Positions 1-8,240 of a stretch of 39,198 nucleotides of DNA are shown piece after piece. The position numbers and the translations under genes are program-made. Below the pieces are notes generated by a model, which had not been told where the DNA came from, did not search any database, and saw only the letters and a program-made list of their open reading frames with translations. Origin of the DNA: Lachnospiraceae bacterium. GTDB lineage: Bacteria > Bacillota > Clostridia > Lachnospirales > Lachnospiraceae. The stretch's first letter is position 1. Each line of letters starts with the position of its first letter. Location: NCBI GenBank assembly GCA_015057635.1, contig SVEB01000106.1:1-39198 (forward strand). The letters run 5' to 3'.

Positions 1-1
1 A

Positions 2-766
2 ACACTATCTTATGAGGAACGTATCACAATACATAAAATCTATAGTTGGAAAACGTTCCGTGATTATCAACATAACTGTTGTACTTTCGTGAAATGGTGT
101 AAGGATAACTACAATTGCAGAACTCTAGAGGAATGCAGACCTTATGCCAACGAGTGGCTTGCTTCTTACTCAAACTATTCAGCCTATACACAAAAGGCAT
201 ATGCATGTGCAATAGCAAAACTATTTGGCTGTACATTGATGGATTTAGCCCCTACCCCAATACGACATCGTGCAGATATTACTCGTAGTCGCAAAGCAGC
301 ACAACGTGATAAAAACTTCAATGCTGAAAATCACAAGGAATTCATTGAGTTTTGCAAAGGAACTGGACTTAGAAAATCAGAATTGGAGTGCCTTCGTGGA
401 GACCAATTACTCTATAAAAATGGTCAATACTATATTGCAGTTACTCGTGGTTCAAAAGGTGGACGATACCGCGAAGCACCTATCATTTCAAATGTTGAGG
501 ACATTGCTACTCGTATCAGAAATGCTGGAGACAGTAAAGTGTGGGACTACGTCCCAGACCTTGATGTTCATTCTCTTCGAAGTGAGTATTGCTGTGAAAT
601 CTATAAAAGACATGCCCGCCCCCTAGAAGCTATACCAAAGAAAGAACGCTATATCTGTAGAGGCGACCTAAAAGGAGTTATCTATGATAAAAAGGCCATG
701 TTGATTGCTAGTCAATGTCTCGGTCACAATCGAATCAGTGTAATAGCAGGTCATTACTTAAGATAA
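2..766 (+). CDS. Tyrosine recombinase 1 of island A, 5' end outside window
   Basis: The frame is open to the left edge, so the gene starts outside the window; the GTG at 89 is only an internal candidate. Counting from that GTG, the tyrosine-recombinase residues are all visible: Arg95 in GTGLRKSEL, a basic beta-hairpin (RGSKGGRYREAP), His161 and Arg164 in HSLR, His213 in LGHN, and Tyr223 in GHYLR. The Tyr is only three residues from the C-terminus, so the usual tail after the nucleophile is missing. It probably cuts and rejoins DNA for island A together with the second recombinase downstream. A terminator separates the two genes. Family call is firm; the division of labour is inferred. Confidence 0.85.
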   Translation, partial: TLSYEERITIHKIYSWKTFRDYQHNCCTFVKWCKDNYNCRTLEECRPYANEWLASYSNYSAYTQKAYACAIAKLFGCTLMDLAPTPIRHRADITRSRKAAQRDKNFNAENHKEFIEFCKGTGLRKSELECLRGDQLLYKNGQYYIAVTRGSKGGRYREAPIISNVEDIATRIRNAGDSKVWDYVPDLDVHSLRSEYCCEIYKRHARPLEAIPKKERYICRGDLKGVIYDKKAMLIASQCLGHNRISVIAGHYLR

Positions 767-780
767 CTGCTATTTTTCTA

Positions 781-810
781 AATCAGTCACGAAAGTGGCT
801 GATTTTTTTC
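781..810 (+). terminator. Rho-independent terminator between the two recombinase genes
   Basis: A 9-bp stem (atcagtcac/gtggctgat) with a GAAA loop is followed by seven T. It starts 14 bases after the first recombinase stop, so the second recombinase probably depends on read-through or its own promoter. Confidence 0.8.
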
Positions 811-891
811 GAAATCTATCATATTGCTTTCAAGGCACAATAAACAAATGATGAAACAAACAGAGGTGCCGGTGAAAGTGAGGCATTTCCC

Positions 892-2214
892 GTGAAAAAA
901 GATAAAAATCAATATCAGAAAATTTTACATGAATACATTACCTATGGTAATATCAACTCAGATGTGTTGGAACAACTAGAAAACGAAATGTACAAAAATA
1001 AAGTCTTAGAAAAACATCAGTATAAAATTACAGCACCATCCAAAGAAGGTGGGCGCTTTATGACTTATCTCTTTGACACAAAGAAAAATCAACGCCAAAA
1101 AGTCACTGCATATACAGAGCAAGCACTATTAAAAAAGCTATATGAATTTTACTTTCCAACTCAAAAAGAGACTTTGGAGACCTTATATCCTCAATGGGTT
1201 GAGAAGCGTAAGAGCATGAAACTCAGTGACCGTACCATTCATCGTAATGGCAATGATTGGGAGAAGTATTACCGTAACAAAAAGATTGTAACCAAAGCCA
1301 TTGACCACATTACAACCGAAGATATTGAATCCTTCTTCTATGAATGTATCCGTGAATATGGTCTTACTAAAAAAGCTCTCAATAACATGAAGCTCATCTT
1401 CAAAGAATTGATGAAACTTGCTAAAAAGAAAGGACTGATTCTAGTAAATCCATTCGATGATATCGAGCTAAACTTAAATGGATGTGAACCTGAGAATAAT
1501 CCCAAAGATATTAGTCGTGTCTACTTGCCTGAGGAAAAAGAAAAGCTTTTTGAATATTTAATGAAAAGGATTCAACAACATCCAGAAGAAACTGATGCTT
1601 ATGCAATATTCCTGCTCTTTAAGCTAGGTCTTCGAATCGGTGAAGTTGCAGCGTTGAAATGGTGTGATGTTGATTGGAGTAGACGTGAGATACATATTCG
1701 AAGAATGGAAGGACTCGAAGACGATGGAACAGGTAAGCTTCGTCCTGTGATCTTGGAATATACGAAAAAGAAAAGTCCTTATGGGAATCGTTTTCTTCCA
1801 CTCAGTGATTATGAAATAGCTTTATTAGAAAAAGTAAAAGCAATCAATGAAGAATTCGGATATTCTGATAATGATTTTATCTTCTGCGATATCAATGGAC
1901 GAACTAAGATTCGTGAGATTGATAACTGTATCCGCACACAATGCGTATGTGCCAATATTCCAGTAAAGTCTGCTCATGATATTCGAAGAACGGTTGCCTC
2001 TGAGATGTATAATCAAGGACTATCCCTTGAAATCATTCGACAGTATCTAGGACATAGCAATATCCAGACCACAAGAGGCTACATCCTCAATAATCGTAGT
2101 AAGCAGGAAACCAATGAACTCATAGTAAATGCCCTGTCCAGCATGAACGGAATGCAGGTACTCATGCGTACTCAAACTGTAAACAACGCAAAAACCCCAG
2201 AACCCTTGATATAA
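892..2214 (+). CDS. Tyrosine recombinase 2 (tRNA-Gly integrase) of island A
   Basis: A 440-residue phage-type integrase that probably recombines the island's end with the 3' end of tRNA-Gly. It has an N-terminal arm-binding-like region (about 1-90), a core-binding helical domain (about 95-185) and a catalytic domain (about 205-405). The catalytic residues are Arg248 (LGLRIGE), a Lys around 293, His362 and Arg365 (AHDIRR), His388 (LGHSN) and Tyr397 (TRGY). The GTG start has GAGG eight bases upstream, and the frame has a stop at 841, so no earlier start fits except beyond that. Its 3' coding end contains a GTACTCA pair, and its stop is 25 bases from the tRNA, the usual position for a tRNA-targeting integrase. 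Confidence 0.93.
   Translation: MKKDKNQYQKILHEYITYGNINSDVLEQLENEMYKNKVLEKHQYKITAPSKEGGRFMTYLFDTKKNQRQKVTAYTEQALLKKLYEFYFPTQKETLETLYPQWVEKRKSMKLSDRTIHRNGNDWEKYYRNKKIVTKAIDHITTEDIESFFYECIREYGLTKKALNNMKLIFKELMKLAKKKGLILVNPFDDIELNLNGCEPENNPKDISRVYLPEEKEKLFEYLMKRIQQHPEETDAYAIFLLFKLGLRIGEVAALKWCDVDWSRREIHIRRMEGLEDDGTGKLRPVILEYTKKKSPYGNRFLPLSDYEIALLEKVKAINEEFGYSDNDFIFCDINGRTKIREIDNCIRTQCVCANIPVKSAHDIRRTVASEMYNQGLSLEIIRQYLGHSNIQTTRGYILNNRSKQETNELIVNALSSMNGMQVLMRTQTVNNAKTPEPLI
2158..2174 (+). repeat. Paired GTACTCA repeats at right end of island A
   Basis: GTACTCA occurs at 2158-2164 and 2168-2174 inside the end of the recombinase gene. The same heptamer pair lies near the left ends of islands B and C, and a degenerate pair at the right end of B. 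Short direct repeats at both ends of an element fit arm-type binding sites for a tyrosine recombinase; that role is inferred. Confidence 0.6.
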
Positions 2215-2229
2215 TCAAGTTTTCTGAGG
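2195..2229. terminator. Shared terminator of recombinase 2 and tRNA-Gly copy 1
   Basis: An interrupted palindrome (ccccagaacccttgat / atcaagttttctgagg) lies between the convergent recombinase and tRNA genes. On the minus strand it is followed by five T, so it terminates the tRNA transcript. Near-identical hairpins lie at 23169-23203 and 35865-35901. Confidence 0.75.
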
Positions 2230-2239
2230 TCATATTAGA

Positions 2240-2311
2240 AGCACGAGACGGGATTCGAACCCGCGACCCTCGCCTTGGCAAGGCGATACTCCACCACTGA
2301 GCCACTCGTGC
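2240..2311 (-). tRNA. tRNA-Gly (GCC), copy 1
   Basis: Read on the minus strand, the acceptor stem gcacgag/ctcgtgc, a D-arm, the anticodon stem tcgcc/ggcga with loop ttgccaa (anticodon GCC) and the T-arm gcggg/cccgt around ttcgaat fold cleanly in 72 bases. CCA is not encoded. It is identical to the copy at 23214-23285 and is the target of island A. Confidence 0.97.
2241..2259. other. Attachment-site core at the island A / tRNA-Gly junction
   Basis: The 19 bases gcacgagacgggattcgaa are the 3' end of the tRNA (T-loop to acceptor stem). Exact copies at 21448-21466, 23215-23233 and 35912-35930 mark the island junctions. Integration here keeps the tRNA intact because the element carries the same 19 bases. 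The partner copy for island A must lie left of the window. Confidence 0.85.
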
Positions 2312-2346
2312 ATATTTATTTGTTTCACATCGGTGATGCGAGAATT

Positions 2347-2375
2347 ATTATATGATAGAAAAAGACATTTGTCAA
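2347..2375 (-). promoter_or_regulatory. Promoter of tRNA-Gly copy 1
   Basis: On the minus strand TTGACA, a 17-base spacer and TATAAT form a perfect sigma-A promoter about 36 bases upstream of the tRNA. The island inserted at the other end, so tRNA expression is not disturbed. Confidence 0.88.
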
Positions 2376-2441
2376 CTACTTTTTTATATTTTTTTATTTG
2401 TTTATTTAATCGCCACATTTCTTCTGGTTTTAATACGATTT

Positions 2442-2517
2442 AAAAGAAGAGGAGGAATCCGATTTATATGGATTCCCCCTTTTCTTTTATAACCGGAAGT
2501 GATTTCAAGTCACTTCC
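2442..2517 (-). terminator. Double hairpin downstream of the alpha/beta hydrolase gene
   Basis: Two hairpins follow the gene ending at 2536: ggaagtga/tcacttcc (2495-2517) and a longer one with arms ggaatcc/ggattcc extended by purine/pyrimidine tracts (2442-2488). The T-runs are weak on the minus strand, so efficiency is uncertain. Confidence 0.5.
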
Positions 2518-2535
2518 TCTATGCTGCTATTTCTT

Positions 2536-3279
2536 CTACTGCGCTCTCTGCTGCAACGATAGAATTGCATCCACCGTCATATCAATCTGATCTTCTCTTG
2601 ATATAGAAGGAGTTCCATCCCCCTTCTGTTTTCCATAATAGCCGAAGTAAGAATGACATCCGCCTCCAATCACAACGGTCCTCGCATCATCCGGCAGATT
2701 GCTTTCATTCTTAGCTAACTTCTCATAATTTAATACCTTATCTTCAGAGCCGTAGATCGTAAGTACCTGCAATCCGCTCTGACTGATATCGGCTGTTGAA
2801 TATGCTGCTAACAAAATCAGTCCGTCATACTCCTCTGTATGCTTAGAAACATAGGTAGCAGCCATAGCCCCTCCTAAAGAATGTCCCCCGATATACCAGT
2901 TTGTGATCTCTTCAAACTGTTTTTGAATACCATCCGCGGCATTCTGATCTAATACGGCAAGGTTAAACGGCATCTCAACTAATACGGACAGGATACCCTC
3001 TTTGGCTAGCTCACCCAATAACGGTGCATACGCTGTATATTCTACCTTGCCTCCCGGATAGAAAATAAATCCGGCTTGAATCTCTCCTTCCGGCTTAAAT
3101 ACCATATTGCCGTCTGCCAAAACAGAAACCGATACTTCATTATCTTCATCCAAGTATGCCTGTACTTCATCCATAGCATGATAATAATCATTTGCATAAG
3201 CGGCTGCGCCGCCAATCATTCCGATTAAGACTACTACGATTATACTAAGCGTAATCCATAGTTTTTTGTGTTTTTTCAT
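2536..3279 (-). CDS. Membrane-anchored alpha/beta hydrolase
   Basis: A 247-residue protein with an N-terminal signal anchor (KKLWITLSIIVVVLIG, about 7-29) and an outward-facing alpha/beta-hydrolase domain. The nucleophile elbow is GGHSLGG (Ser134), with Asp180 in YGSEDK and His209 in GGCHSYF completing a triad. The fold resembles the small Abhydrolase_5-type esterase/lipase group; the substrate cannot be told. It is monocistronic, between thrS and the tRNA-Gly region. A second hydrolase of similar plan lies at 12551-13357. Confidence 0.85.
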   Translation of the reverse strand: MKKHKKLWITLSIIVVVLIGMIGGAAAYANDYYHAMDEVQAYLDEDNEVSVSVLADGNMVFKPEGEIQAGFIFYPGGKVEYTAYAPLLGELAKEGILSVLVEMPFNLAVLDQNAADGIQKQFEEITNWYIGGHSLGGAMAATYVSKHTEEYDGLILLAAYSTADISQSGLQVLTIYGSEDKVLNYEKLAKNESNLPDDARTVVIGGGCHSYFGYYGKQKGDGTPSISREDQIDMTVDAILSLQQRAQ

Positions 3280-3318
3280 CTGTCATCACCTTTTTGTATT
3301 CCATTGTTACTTTTTATC

Positions 3319-5196
3319 TTACACCATTTTTAAGAAGTCTTCCACTGTCATTTCTTTGGAATCCGTCTGGTCACGCTCTCTTACTGCCACAGTATGGTTT
3401 TCTTCCTCTTTTGCACCGACTACGAACATATATGGAACTTTCTGCATCTGTGCACCTCTGATCTTATAACCGATCTTCTCATCCCTGATATCTACTTCGG
3501 CTCTTACTCCTTTACTCTTTAACTCTGCTTCCACTTCTTTTGCATAGCCTGTGAACTTATCGGAAATCGGAAGGATCTTTACCTGTACCGGAGATAGCCA
3601 GAATGGGAACTTGCCGGCATAATGCTCGATCAGAATTCCGATAAAACGCTCGATGGAGCCAAAGATAACCCGGTGGATCATAATCGGACGGTGTGCCTTT
3701 CCGTCTGCTCCGATATATTCGGCTTCAAAACGAAGCGGAAGCTGGAAGTCTAACTGGATCGTTCCACACTGCCATGTCCTGCCTATAGAATCTTGTAAAT
3801 GAAAATCGATCTTCGGTCCGTAAAAAGCGCCATCTCCTTCATTGATCACATAATCTAAGTTCATTTCTTTTAACGCTTCCTCAAGAGCATTCGTAGCAGC
3901 TTCCCAGTCCTCATCGCTTCCGATGGAATCCTCAGGACGAGTGGAGAGTTCCACATGATACGTAAAGCCAAACTTCTTATATACTTCATCGATCAGCCTT
4001 ACCACACCTTTGATCTCCTCTGTCATCTGAGATTCCATCATAAAGATATGGGCATCATCCTGCGTAAAGCATCTGACACGCATCAGTCCATGAAGGGTGC
4101 CGGACTTCTCATGACGGTGTACCAGCCCTAATTCCCCAATTCGAAGCGGCAGCTCTTTATAGGAATGCATCTGGGATTTATACACTAACATGCCGCCCGG
4201 GCAGTTCATCGGCTTAATCGCAAAATCCTCATCATCAATGACGGTTGTATACATATTCTGACGGTAATGATCCCAGTGTCCGCTTGTCTCCCAAAGCTTT
4301 CTTGTTAAGATCATCGGAGTGGAGATTTCCAAATAGTTTTCTCTCTGATGCAGCTTTCTCCAGTAATCGATCAGCAGGTTCTTTAGCACCATGCCGTTTG
4401 GAAGGAAGAATGGGAATCCTGCCCCTTCATCCATAACTGCAAAGATCCCAAGCTCTTTGCCCAGCTTTCTGTGATCTCTTGCCTCTGCCTCTTTTAACAT
4501 CGCAAGATGTGCCTCTAAGGCATCCTCTGTCTCAAATGCCGTGCCATAGATTCTTGTTAACATCTTATTCTTCTCATCCCCATGCCAGTAAGCCCCTGCT
4601 ACGGACATAAGTTTCACTGCCTTGATTCTGCCTGTGCTCTCCACATGCGGTCCGGCACATAAATCCACATATTCTCCCTGGTCATAGAAGGAGATCTCTT
4701 CTCTTTCCGGCAGAGCTTCAATCAGTTCCACCTTATATGGCTCATTGCGTTCCTGCATCTTTTTAATTGCTTCTTTTTTCGGAAGAGTATAACGTACTAA
4801 CTTCTCATCTTCCTTTATGATATGCTTCATTTCCCGTTCCACGCCTGCCAAATCATTTTCTGTAAATGGTTTCGCGAACTCAAAATCATAATAAAATCCA
4901 TCTTTGATGGAAGGCCCAATGGCAAGCTTTGTATCCGGATACAGCCGTTTAATTGCCTGCGCTAAGATATGAGATGCTGTATGACGGTAGGCTGCTCTTC
5001 CTTCCTCCTCTTCAAATGTCAGGATTTCTAACTTGCAGTCTTTTGAAATATTAGTCCGGATATCGCATACTTCCTGATCCACCTTGCAGGCATATGCCTT
5101 CTTTGCGAGATTCTTACTGATCTCCCTTGCAATCTCCAGTGCTGACAGTTCCTTGTCATACTCTCTTACTGTTCCGTCTTTTAATTCGATTTTCAT
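3319..5196 (-). CDS. thrS: Threonine--tRNA ligase
   Basis: Cytoplasmic class II aminoacyl-tRNA synthetase that charges tRNA-Thr. At 625 residues it is close to full family length. Order: TGS domain (about 1-62), editing domain with HTASH (about 72-76) and YVDLCAGPHV, then the catalytic core with the zinc Cys in MNCPGG, motif 2 around VHRHEKSGTLHGLMRVRCF, motif 3 around GSIERFIGILIEHY, and a C-terminal anticodon-binding domain. A T-box leader immediately upstream indicates induction by uncharged tRNA-Thr. It is transcribed as a single gene. Confidence 0.98.
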   Translation of the reverse strand: MKIELKDGTVREYDKELSALEIAREISKNLAKKAYACKVDQEVCDIRTNISKDCKLEILTFEEEEGRAAYRHTASHILAQAIKRLYPDTKLAIGPSIKDGFYYDFEFAKPFTENDLAGVEREMKHIIKEDEKLVRYTLPKKEAIKKMQERNEPYKVELIEALPEREEISFYDQGEYVDLCAGPHVESTGRIKAVKLMSVAGAYWHGDEKNKMLTRIYGTAFETEDALEAHLAMLKEAEARDHRKLGKELGIFAVMDEGAGFPFFLPNGMVLKNLLIDYWRKLHQRENYLEISTPMILTRKLWETSGHWDHYRQNMYTTVIDDEDFAIKPMNCPGGMLVYKSQMHSYKELPLRIGELGLVHRHEKSGTLHGLMRVRCFTQDDAHIFMMESQMTEEIKGVVRLIDEVYKKFGFTYHVELSTRPEDSIGSDEDWEAATNALEEALKEMNLDYVINEGDGAFYGPKIDFHLQDSIGRTWQCGTIQLDFQLPLRFEAEYIGADGKAHRPIMIHRVIFGSIERFIGILIEHYAGKFPFWLSPVQVKILPISDKFTGYAKEVEAELKSKGVRAEVDIRDEKIGYKIRGAQMQKVPYMFVVGAKEEENHTVAVRERDQTDSKEMTVEDFLKMV

Positions 5197-5387
5197 AATC
5201 CGTCTCTCCTTTTCCTGTTGATCTGCCCATTCAGGCGAAATCTTGTCGTCCGGCTAAGACCAGGCGCTTCATCGATTAAAACGTACTCCTTACACGAATA
5301 AATATAAGAAATTTTCTGAGAACGCATCCATCGGAGAGCTTTTTAATTCATAAGGAAGTTCAAACAATATTCCTGGGAATTAAAAAA

Positions 5388-5640
5388 GCACCCCTATATA
5401 CGACCTATGTCATACATAAGGGTGCATCATCTGCACGGTTCCACCTTATTCTTTCCCTTCAGATTCTAATAAATCCTAGTCTTTAACGTAGACATACGGT
5501 AATGCTTACTAACGCTTCGGCACTACAGCTCCAGAACGGTTTTCCAATCCGCTTTCCATAAAAGGCTTCCACCAACTGCCTTTCTCTCTGTATGTTCCAC
5601 AGATTGTACTTCTTTCCTTCCCTGCATTTCTTATATTGTC
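5388..5640 (-). promoter_or_regulatory. T-box leader of thrS
   Basis: On the minus strand the T-box core ggtggaaccgtgc (antiterminator bulge, about 5433-5445) is followed by a terminator, stem gcaccctta/taggggtgc with loop (5388-5425) and six T. Upstream is a stem-I-like region with GGTGGAAGCC. An ACC codon at 5538-5540 (aaaaccgttctgg) is the best candidate specifier for threonine, although its pairing was not modelled. Uncharged tRNA-Thr should favour read-through into thrS. Confidence 0.92.
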
Positions 5641-5643
5641 TTC

Positions 5644-5672
5644 ACTCTATCACTTTAGTCTTGATCCGTCAA
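5644..5672 (-). promoter_or_regulatory. Candidate promoter of the thrS T-box transcript
   Basis: On the minus strand TTGACG, 17 bases, TAGAGT. It overlaps the stop codon of the upstream transglycosylase gene and lies just before the T-box. Confidence 0.5.
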
Positions 5673-6361
5673 GGCATTATTCCCAATAAACCCCAACTCT
5701 TTTTTTGTGCTGTCTCTTCTTTCTGTTCTGGCTCATGTAATTGCTTAGCTCTTGCATGCGGATTATATTTTGCCGGACATTTAATCGTATAGACAAGAGC
5801 ATCCGCCTCCTCTTTCGTTAGTTTTTCGGGCGTACAGCTATAATAATGCATTGCTGCATCCCGTATGCCATAGCAGCCTTCTCCAAAATATATCACATTG
5901 CAGTACAGCTCTAAAATCTCCTCCTTTGTATACATGACTTCTAACTGCACCGCCATAAATAGTTCCGCTACCTTTCGTTCCATCCTTTTTTCAAAGTCAA
6001 AATAAAGATTCTTCGATAATTGCTGCGTAATCGTACTTCCGCCCTGTATATAGGCACCCGCTTTTATATTGTAGCAGGTCGCCCGTGCGATCGCGATTGG
6101 GTCGAACCCTAAATGATAGTAAAATCGATGATCCTCTGTCTCAATGATCATTTCCTTGAAATCATCGGATATTTGATCTAAAGGAATATAGGACTCTCTC
6201 CCTTGAATCTCCTCTACTACATCTTCAATCGGTTTTTCCTCAATCGCTTCCCGATACATATGATATCCTGTTGCAAGGACTGGAGCCGTTATTAAGCCGA
6301 TTGCAAGCGCTCCCGCTAATACAATGCCAAGCAGTGCTCTTCGTATCAGACGATATTTCAT
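5669..6361 (-). CDS. mtgA: Monofunctional GT51 peptidoglycan glycosyltransferase
   Basis: It polymerises lipid II into glycan strands at the outer face of the membrane. One N-terminal membrane segment (about 8-32) is followed by a GT51 domain with its motifs in order: ETEDHRFYYHLGFD (catalytic Glu76), GGSTITQQLSKNL, RKVAELFMAVQLE and LELYCNVIYFGEG. No transpeptidase domain follows; the protein ends after about 230 residues. A GTG nine bases further upstream is possible, but the ATG at 6361 has AGGCAGGTG at proper spacing. The symbol is by family and not certain. Confidence 0.9.
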   Translation of the reverse strand: MKYRLIRRALLGIVLAGALAIGLITAPVLATGYHMYREAIEEKPIEDVVEEIQGRESYIPLDQISDDFKEMIIETEDHRFYYHLGFDPIAIARATCYNIKAGAYIQGGSTITQQLSKNLYFDFEKRMERKVAELFMAVQLEVMYTKEEILELYCNVIYFGEGCYGIRDAAMHYYSCTPEKLTKEEADALVYTIKCPAKYNPHARAKQLHEPEQKEETAQKKSWGLLGIMP

Positions 6362-6434
6362 AATAGTCACCTGCCTCTATCTGGATTCCGGCTTTTTCTA
6401 TCCGGGCCTTTCTTTCAGGTTCTATTATAAAAGA

Positions 6435-6507
6435 AAGAGAGAGGGTGAGCCATTGATGTATCTTACAGCAATCGTACATTTTTGTAAGGTTAGGCTTCCT
6501 CTCTCTT
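6435..6507 (-). terminator. Hairpin downstream of the SseB-domain gene
   Basis: Arms aagagagagg and cctctctctt enclose a 53-base loop holding a second small stem (cttaca/gtaag). On the minus strand the stem runs into ttcttttat. It likely ends the 6527-7966 transcript. Confidence 0.5.
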
Positions 6508-6526
6508 AAATAACCTATATGCGGTT

Positions 6527-7966
6527 TTATTTTACCTGAGTCTGAAACTGTTTTTTGATTTCTTCCATGCTGTTCTGATTTAAGATCAGGTTCTCACCAA
6601 GAGGATTGATCACAACTCCGTCCTTCTTAGCAAGGGTGATTGCATCCATAATGCTTACGATCATGCCGTTCCATTCCTTCTTATCATACGCTTTCTGGAA
6701 CTCCGTCCAGTCTGTGAATAACGGTACAAAGGAGGCCTGCTCGGTATTTACTAACTTGGCAAATAGAATCGTACCTCTCTCCTTCATAACCACCTTGTTC
6801 TCTGCAATCTTTTCAGCCTTTCCTTCCTGCTTCATCGGAATCAGATATTTAGCCTTGCAGATTTCTTCGATCATCTTATTTTCCTTTTGCTGCACCTGTT
6901 CCTTTCTCTGTGGGTAATTCACGCGCCACTTCATTTCCTCAAAGAAATTGATGATGGCGTAGCGAAGGGGTGGATTGGTGACTGGTACCGAGATTTTTGG
7001 AAGGTGGCTGTAATCTGGCGGCGGAAGAATCTCTTCTCTCTTGATTTCCATCTTATACTTGCCATTATCCAGTAGCAGCTTCTCCATGCCAAGATAATAT
7101 AGCCATCCGAAGATCGGCATTCCCTGTGGCTGGTTGCTTGTATCCTTCTTTACTTCCTTCACCTCTAACGGACGATAGTTTTTCTTCTCATAATATTCCG
7201 CCGCTTCCTCGGCATATTCTTTCTTCGAATAGAGATCCACATAGCCCATATTGATAAATGGGAAATGAGTTGCCTTATCGAATGTCATATAAAGTGTCTC
7301 TGCATTCTTAACCTTTTCAATTAAGTTATCGTACAACACTTTCTCATTCTGCTCAAAATCTGCCTGCGGGAACTTTTCGCGGAAATGTCTTAAACTTATG
7401 ATCAAAAAGATCACTTCCTGAATGTTCAGATCCTCAAGCTTCTCCTTCTTGATTTCCTTTTCAAAGATAATTGGTCCGATTTCATTCTTTCGCTCTAATG
7501 TAATCGGAATGGATGGTTCTTTCTGTGGTTCTGTTTTTCTCGGCTCCCATGACTCTGTATTCTGGCCAGAGCTTGCGTCCTGATTTACTTTTTTATGTAG
7601 AGCCTCTGCGGTGACGCTTATTTCCTGTTCTCCCGCATGACGGTGTTCCTCTTCATTTGACTTCTCTTCGTTTGCCCCTTCTGCATTCTTTTCCTCTTCT
7701 GCCTGATCTATCTGCTCTGCCCCTACTTCTTCTTTTTCTTCTTCTTTTTCTACTTCTTTTTCTACTTCTCTGCTATCTTCTTTGCTGATTTCTTTTCGGT
7801 TTTCTTCCGTCTCTGCTCGTCTTCTCTCTTGTGCTTCCCTCTCCATTGCGGATGTATCTGCTGCACTGGATTGATCTGCATTCTCTCTCTTTAATTCTGT
7901 TACATTTACAGCCTCTTTATGTCCTTCTGTCTTCTTTCCTTTTTTAAAACGATCAAACAGCCCCAT
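6527..7966 (-). CDS. SseB C-terminal-type domain protein with acidic linker
   Basis: A 479-residue soluble protein in three parts. An N-terminal MGLFDRFKKGKK patch is followed by a Glu/Lys-rich low-complexity stretch (about 25-165), a middle helical region (about 180-330), and a C-terminal SseB-like domain (about 365-479: ILFAKL, FVPLFTDWTEF, GMIVSIMDA, GVVINPLGENLIL). The SseB fold is widespread and of unclear function in Firmicutes. The start has AGGAGGAGAAC upstream. The N-terminal patch resembles those of FtsY-like or scaffold proteins, but that is not enough to name a role. Confidence 0.75.
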   Translation of the reverse strand: MGLFDRFKKGKKTEGHKEAVNVTELKRENADQSSAADTSAMEREAQERRRAETEENRKEISKEDSREVEKEVEKEEEKEEVGAEQIDQAEEEKNAEGANEEKSNEEEHRHAGEQEISVTAEALHKKVNQDASSGQNTESWEPRKTEPQKEPSIPITLERKNEIGPIIFEKEIKKEKLEDLNIQEVIFLIISLRHFREKFPQADFEQNEKVLYDNLIEKVKNAETLYMTFDKATHFPFINMGYVDLYSKKEYAEEAAEYYEKKNYRPLEVKEVKKDTSNQPQGMPIFGWLYYLGMEKLLLDNGKYKMEIKREEILPPPDYSHLPKISVPVTNPPLRYAIINFFEEMKWRVNYPQRKEQVQQKENKMIEEICKAKYLIPMKQEGKAEKIAENKVVMKERGTILFAKLVNTEQASFVPLFTDWTEFQKAYDKKEWNGMIVSIMDAITLAKKDGVVINPLGENLILNQNSMEEIKKQFQTQVK

Positions 7967-8152
7967 TCCGTTCTCCTCCTGTCATGAACTTGTAATAGTA
8001 TTTTCCCTTATTGTAACATCTTTTGTATCTTTTTACCATAATTATCTATAATATGACTTGAACCTAATCCTGTTTTTCTTAAAATGTAATATTCAAAAAA
8101 TCACACTACTCGCTCCAAATCTCCCACATCACCTTTATCCTATCCTTATATA
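7967..8152. other. Intergenic, upstream of the SseB-domain gene
   Basis: AT-rich, no conserved element recognised. It presumably holds the promoter of the gene starting at 7966. Confidence 0.4.
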
Positions 8153-8221
8153 AAAAGCCGGGAATAAGAAAGATGACCTAATTGCTGTACCTAGATTATC
8201 TATCTTATTCCCGGCTTTTTT
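8153..8221 (-). terminator. Terminator of the cyclophilin gene
   Basis: Arms aaaagccgggaataagaaag and cttattcccggctttttt with a 27-base loop. The T-run is present on both strands, so it can work both ways. Confidence 0.85.
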
Positions 8222-8240
8222 ATTATACTTTTTATTATCG

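Noticed and set aside
270..626. 118-codon frame inside the first recombinase gene
   Set aside because: Overlaps the recombinase in another frame and shows no domain or ribosome site.
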